A stretch of 6,371 nucleotides of DNA from the NCBI GenBank assembly GCA_964652585.1, contig CAZZDA010000054.1, forward strand, positions 1 to 6,371, read 5' to 3'. Made by a program: the position numbers and the translations under genes. Below are positions 5,720 to 6,371 of this stretch, piece after piece. The notes under the pieces were generated by a model. It was given only the letters and a program-made list of their open reading frames with translations, was not told the DNA's origin and made no database searches. Every line of letters begins with the position of its first letter. Position 1 is the first letter of the stretch. The DNA comes from CAZZDA01 sp964652585 (GTDB lineage Bacteria; Patescibacteriota; Patescibacteriia; UBA1544).

Positions 5720-6289
5720 TCATGGTTTTGTTATTTTGTCTCGTAATCGCAGAATTTTTTCAGCTTTCAACTTTGCCTCTTGTTCTAAGAAAAACTTATT
5801 GACTCCGGGGATAACCGAAAGCCAGCTCATAATAACATCGCGAATTTGCGCAACTTTTACTTTTGTTTTTTTGAGCAACTGTTGAATGGATCGCGCCGCC
5901 TGTTCACCTCCATTTTTAAAGAGCGGCTTTGCCTCAGGCGGAAGCTGGGAATAGACCTTCTCCATATCTTCTTCCAATACCTTCTCTATTGCCTCAAGAG
6001 ATACTATGGGTATGCCTTGGGGTACCGTCTGTTGAGCAGGTGTTACCGGCTGTTGTGCCGCAGGTGCGGTATTTGCAACCGCTTCTTGCCGTTGTCCTTC
6101 CACACCCGGTTGTTGCTCTAAGGTTTCAGGGGCACGCAGCACCTCGCCCTGCCACTCCAAAGTTGGCGGAACTGTCGTCTCGGATGCGCCAATAGATTGC
6201 ACCTCGAGCGTTCTTTTTTTACGTAAGAGATTTTGCATAGCTTTGTTCACAGTATACCACATTTCAGCACGCACTTCCAAGCTTATCAT
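5720..6289 (-). CDS. Unknown protein with Pro/Gln-rich linker, partner of the ATPase
   Basis: 189-aa protein with no characterised family that I recognise. Residues 1-30 carry a basic patch (RKKR, 23-26). Residues 35-95 are a Pro/Gln/Ala-rich linker, probably disordered. Residues 98-185 form a helical domain with LPPEAKPLFKNGGEQAA (116-132), then WLSVIPGVNKFFLEQEAK (156-173); the latter has an amphipathic, possibly membrane-associating character. There is no clear transmembrane helix. It sits 1 nt from the VirD4-like ATPase, so co-translation and a joint function at the membrane are likely, by inference. Start choice is uncertain. ATG at 6289 has no Shine-Dalgarno and lies at the end of a tandem repeat, while ATG at 6262 and 6238 (residues 10 and 18) are alternatives; GGAAG lies about 12 nt before the 6262 codon. 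Confidence 0.85.
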   Translation of the reverse strand: MISLEVRAEMWYTVNKAMQNLLRKKRTLEVQSIGASETTVPPTLEWQGEVLRAPETLEQQPGVEGQRQEAVANTAPAAQQPVTPAQQTVPQGIPIVSLEAIEKVLEEDMEKVYSQLPPEAKPLFKNGGEQAARSIQQLLKKTKVKVAQIRDVIMSWLSVIPGVNKFFLEQEAKLKAEKILRLRDKITKP

Positions 6290-6291
6290 AT

Positions 6292-6347
6292 TTGTTATAT
6301 AAAGGAAATGGAACAGATATTGTTATATAAAGGAAATGGAACAGATA
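6292..6347. repeat. Exact 28-bp tandem duplication upstream of the operon
   Basis: Two identical 28-bp units, 6292-6319 and 6320-6347, beginning TTGTTATATAAAGG on the plus strand. The flanking bases break the match, so exactly two copies exist here. The unit lies directly in front of the first operon gene and carries TATAAC on the minus strand (6294-6299 and 6322-6327). It therefore duplicates a possible -10 box. Confidence 0.95.
6322..6327 (-). promoter_or_regulatory. Possible -10 element for the operon
   Basis: The minus strand shows TATAAC (5 of 6 to TATAAT), which would give a leader of roughly 25 nt before the ATG at 6289. Its duplicate at 6294-6299 would start transcription at or next to that ATG. 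No -35 resembling TTGACA lies at 17-18 nt spacing, so this is weak. Confidence 0.3.
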
Positions 6348-6350
6348 CGG

Positions 6351-6356
6351 TATAAT
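6351..6356 (+). promoter_or_regulatory. Possible -10 box of a divergent gene off the right edge
   Basis: A perfect TATAAT lies on the plus strand. It would drive a gene starting beyond 6371. No good -35 is visible (TAAAGG at 17-nt spacing). In such AT-rich sequence a chance match is quite possible. Confidence 0.25.
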
Positions 6357-6371
6357 TATGATGCTTTACCC

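Noticed and set aside
3178..5722. TGA read as glycine, as in some CPR lineages
   Set aside because: TGA ends the ATPase and the 189-aa gene exactly at sensible gene boundaries. Reading past the ATPase TGA meets TAA two codons later.
6292..6347. Replication-origin iterons
   Set aside because: Only two units are present, with no DnaA-box-like TTATCCACA and no rep gene nearby. dnaX proximity alone does not indicate an origin.
6336..6371. Start of a rightward gene (MEQIRYNYDALP, open to the edge)
   Set aside because: AAGGA lies only one nt from the ATG, the ATG is inside the tandem repeat, and only 12 codons are visible. ATG at 6358 is equally unsupported.

Overview
The window looks like a chromosomal segment of a bacterium from the Candidate Phyla Radiation (Patescibacteria). 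This is inferred from protein style: a compact DnaX with a C-terminal FGGxIV tail, a VirD4/TraD-like ATPase flanked by conserved-looking proteins of unknown function, very short gene spacing, and a tRNA with no encoded CCA. No rRNA or other phylogenetic marker is present, so the phylum is likely but not proven. The genetic code appears standard, because TGA ends two of the genes. All recognised genes are on the minus strand, so transcription runs from right to left.

Right to left: positions 6290-6371 hold an AT-rich upstream region with an exact 28-bp tandem duplication and possible -10 elements. A compact gene run follows. It contains a 189-aa protein with a Pro/Gln-rich linker and a conserved-looking C-terminal domain (5720-6289), an 846-aa membrane-anchored VirD4/TraD/HerA-type ATPase (3178-5718), a 251-aa acidic protein of unknown function (2380-3135), and dnaX, the clamp-loader tau/gamma subunit (661-2376). 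Gaps between these genes are 1, 42 and 3 nt, so they are probably one operon. The operon would link a DNA- or protein-translocating ATPase with the replisome clamp loader. The link may only be shared transcription.

Downstream of dnaX are a 12-bp-arm inverted repeat (599-647), a tRNA-Gln with anticodon CTG (450-520), and, 19 nt beyond it, a strikingly AT-rich 127-aa gene (47-430). That gene resembles AbiU2-type HEPN nucleases and stops two residues after its catalytic motif, so it may be truncated or degraded. Its composition, its place at the 3' side of a tRNA gene and its defence-like family suggest an acquired segment.

A second layer is a set of short palindromic repeats. One inverted repeat lies in the dnaX 3' spacer. 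A related one, with its modules in swapped order, lies inside the dnaX linker. An exact 19-bp direct repeat encodes QPAGG twice in that same linker. Possible degenerate or unrelated relatives lie in the ATPase gene. These resemble interspersed elements that have inserted in frame into disordered protein linkers.
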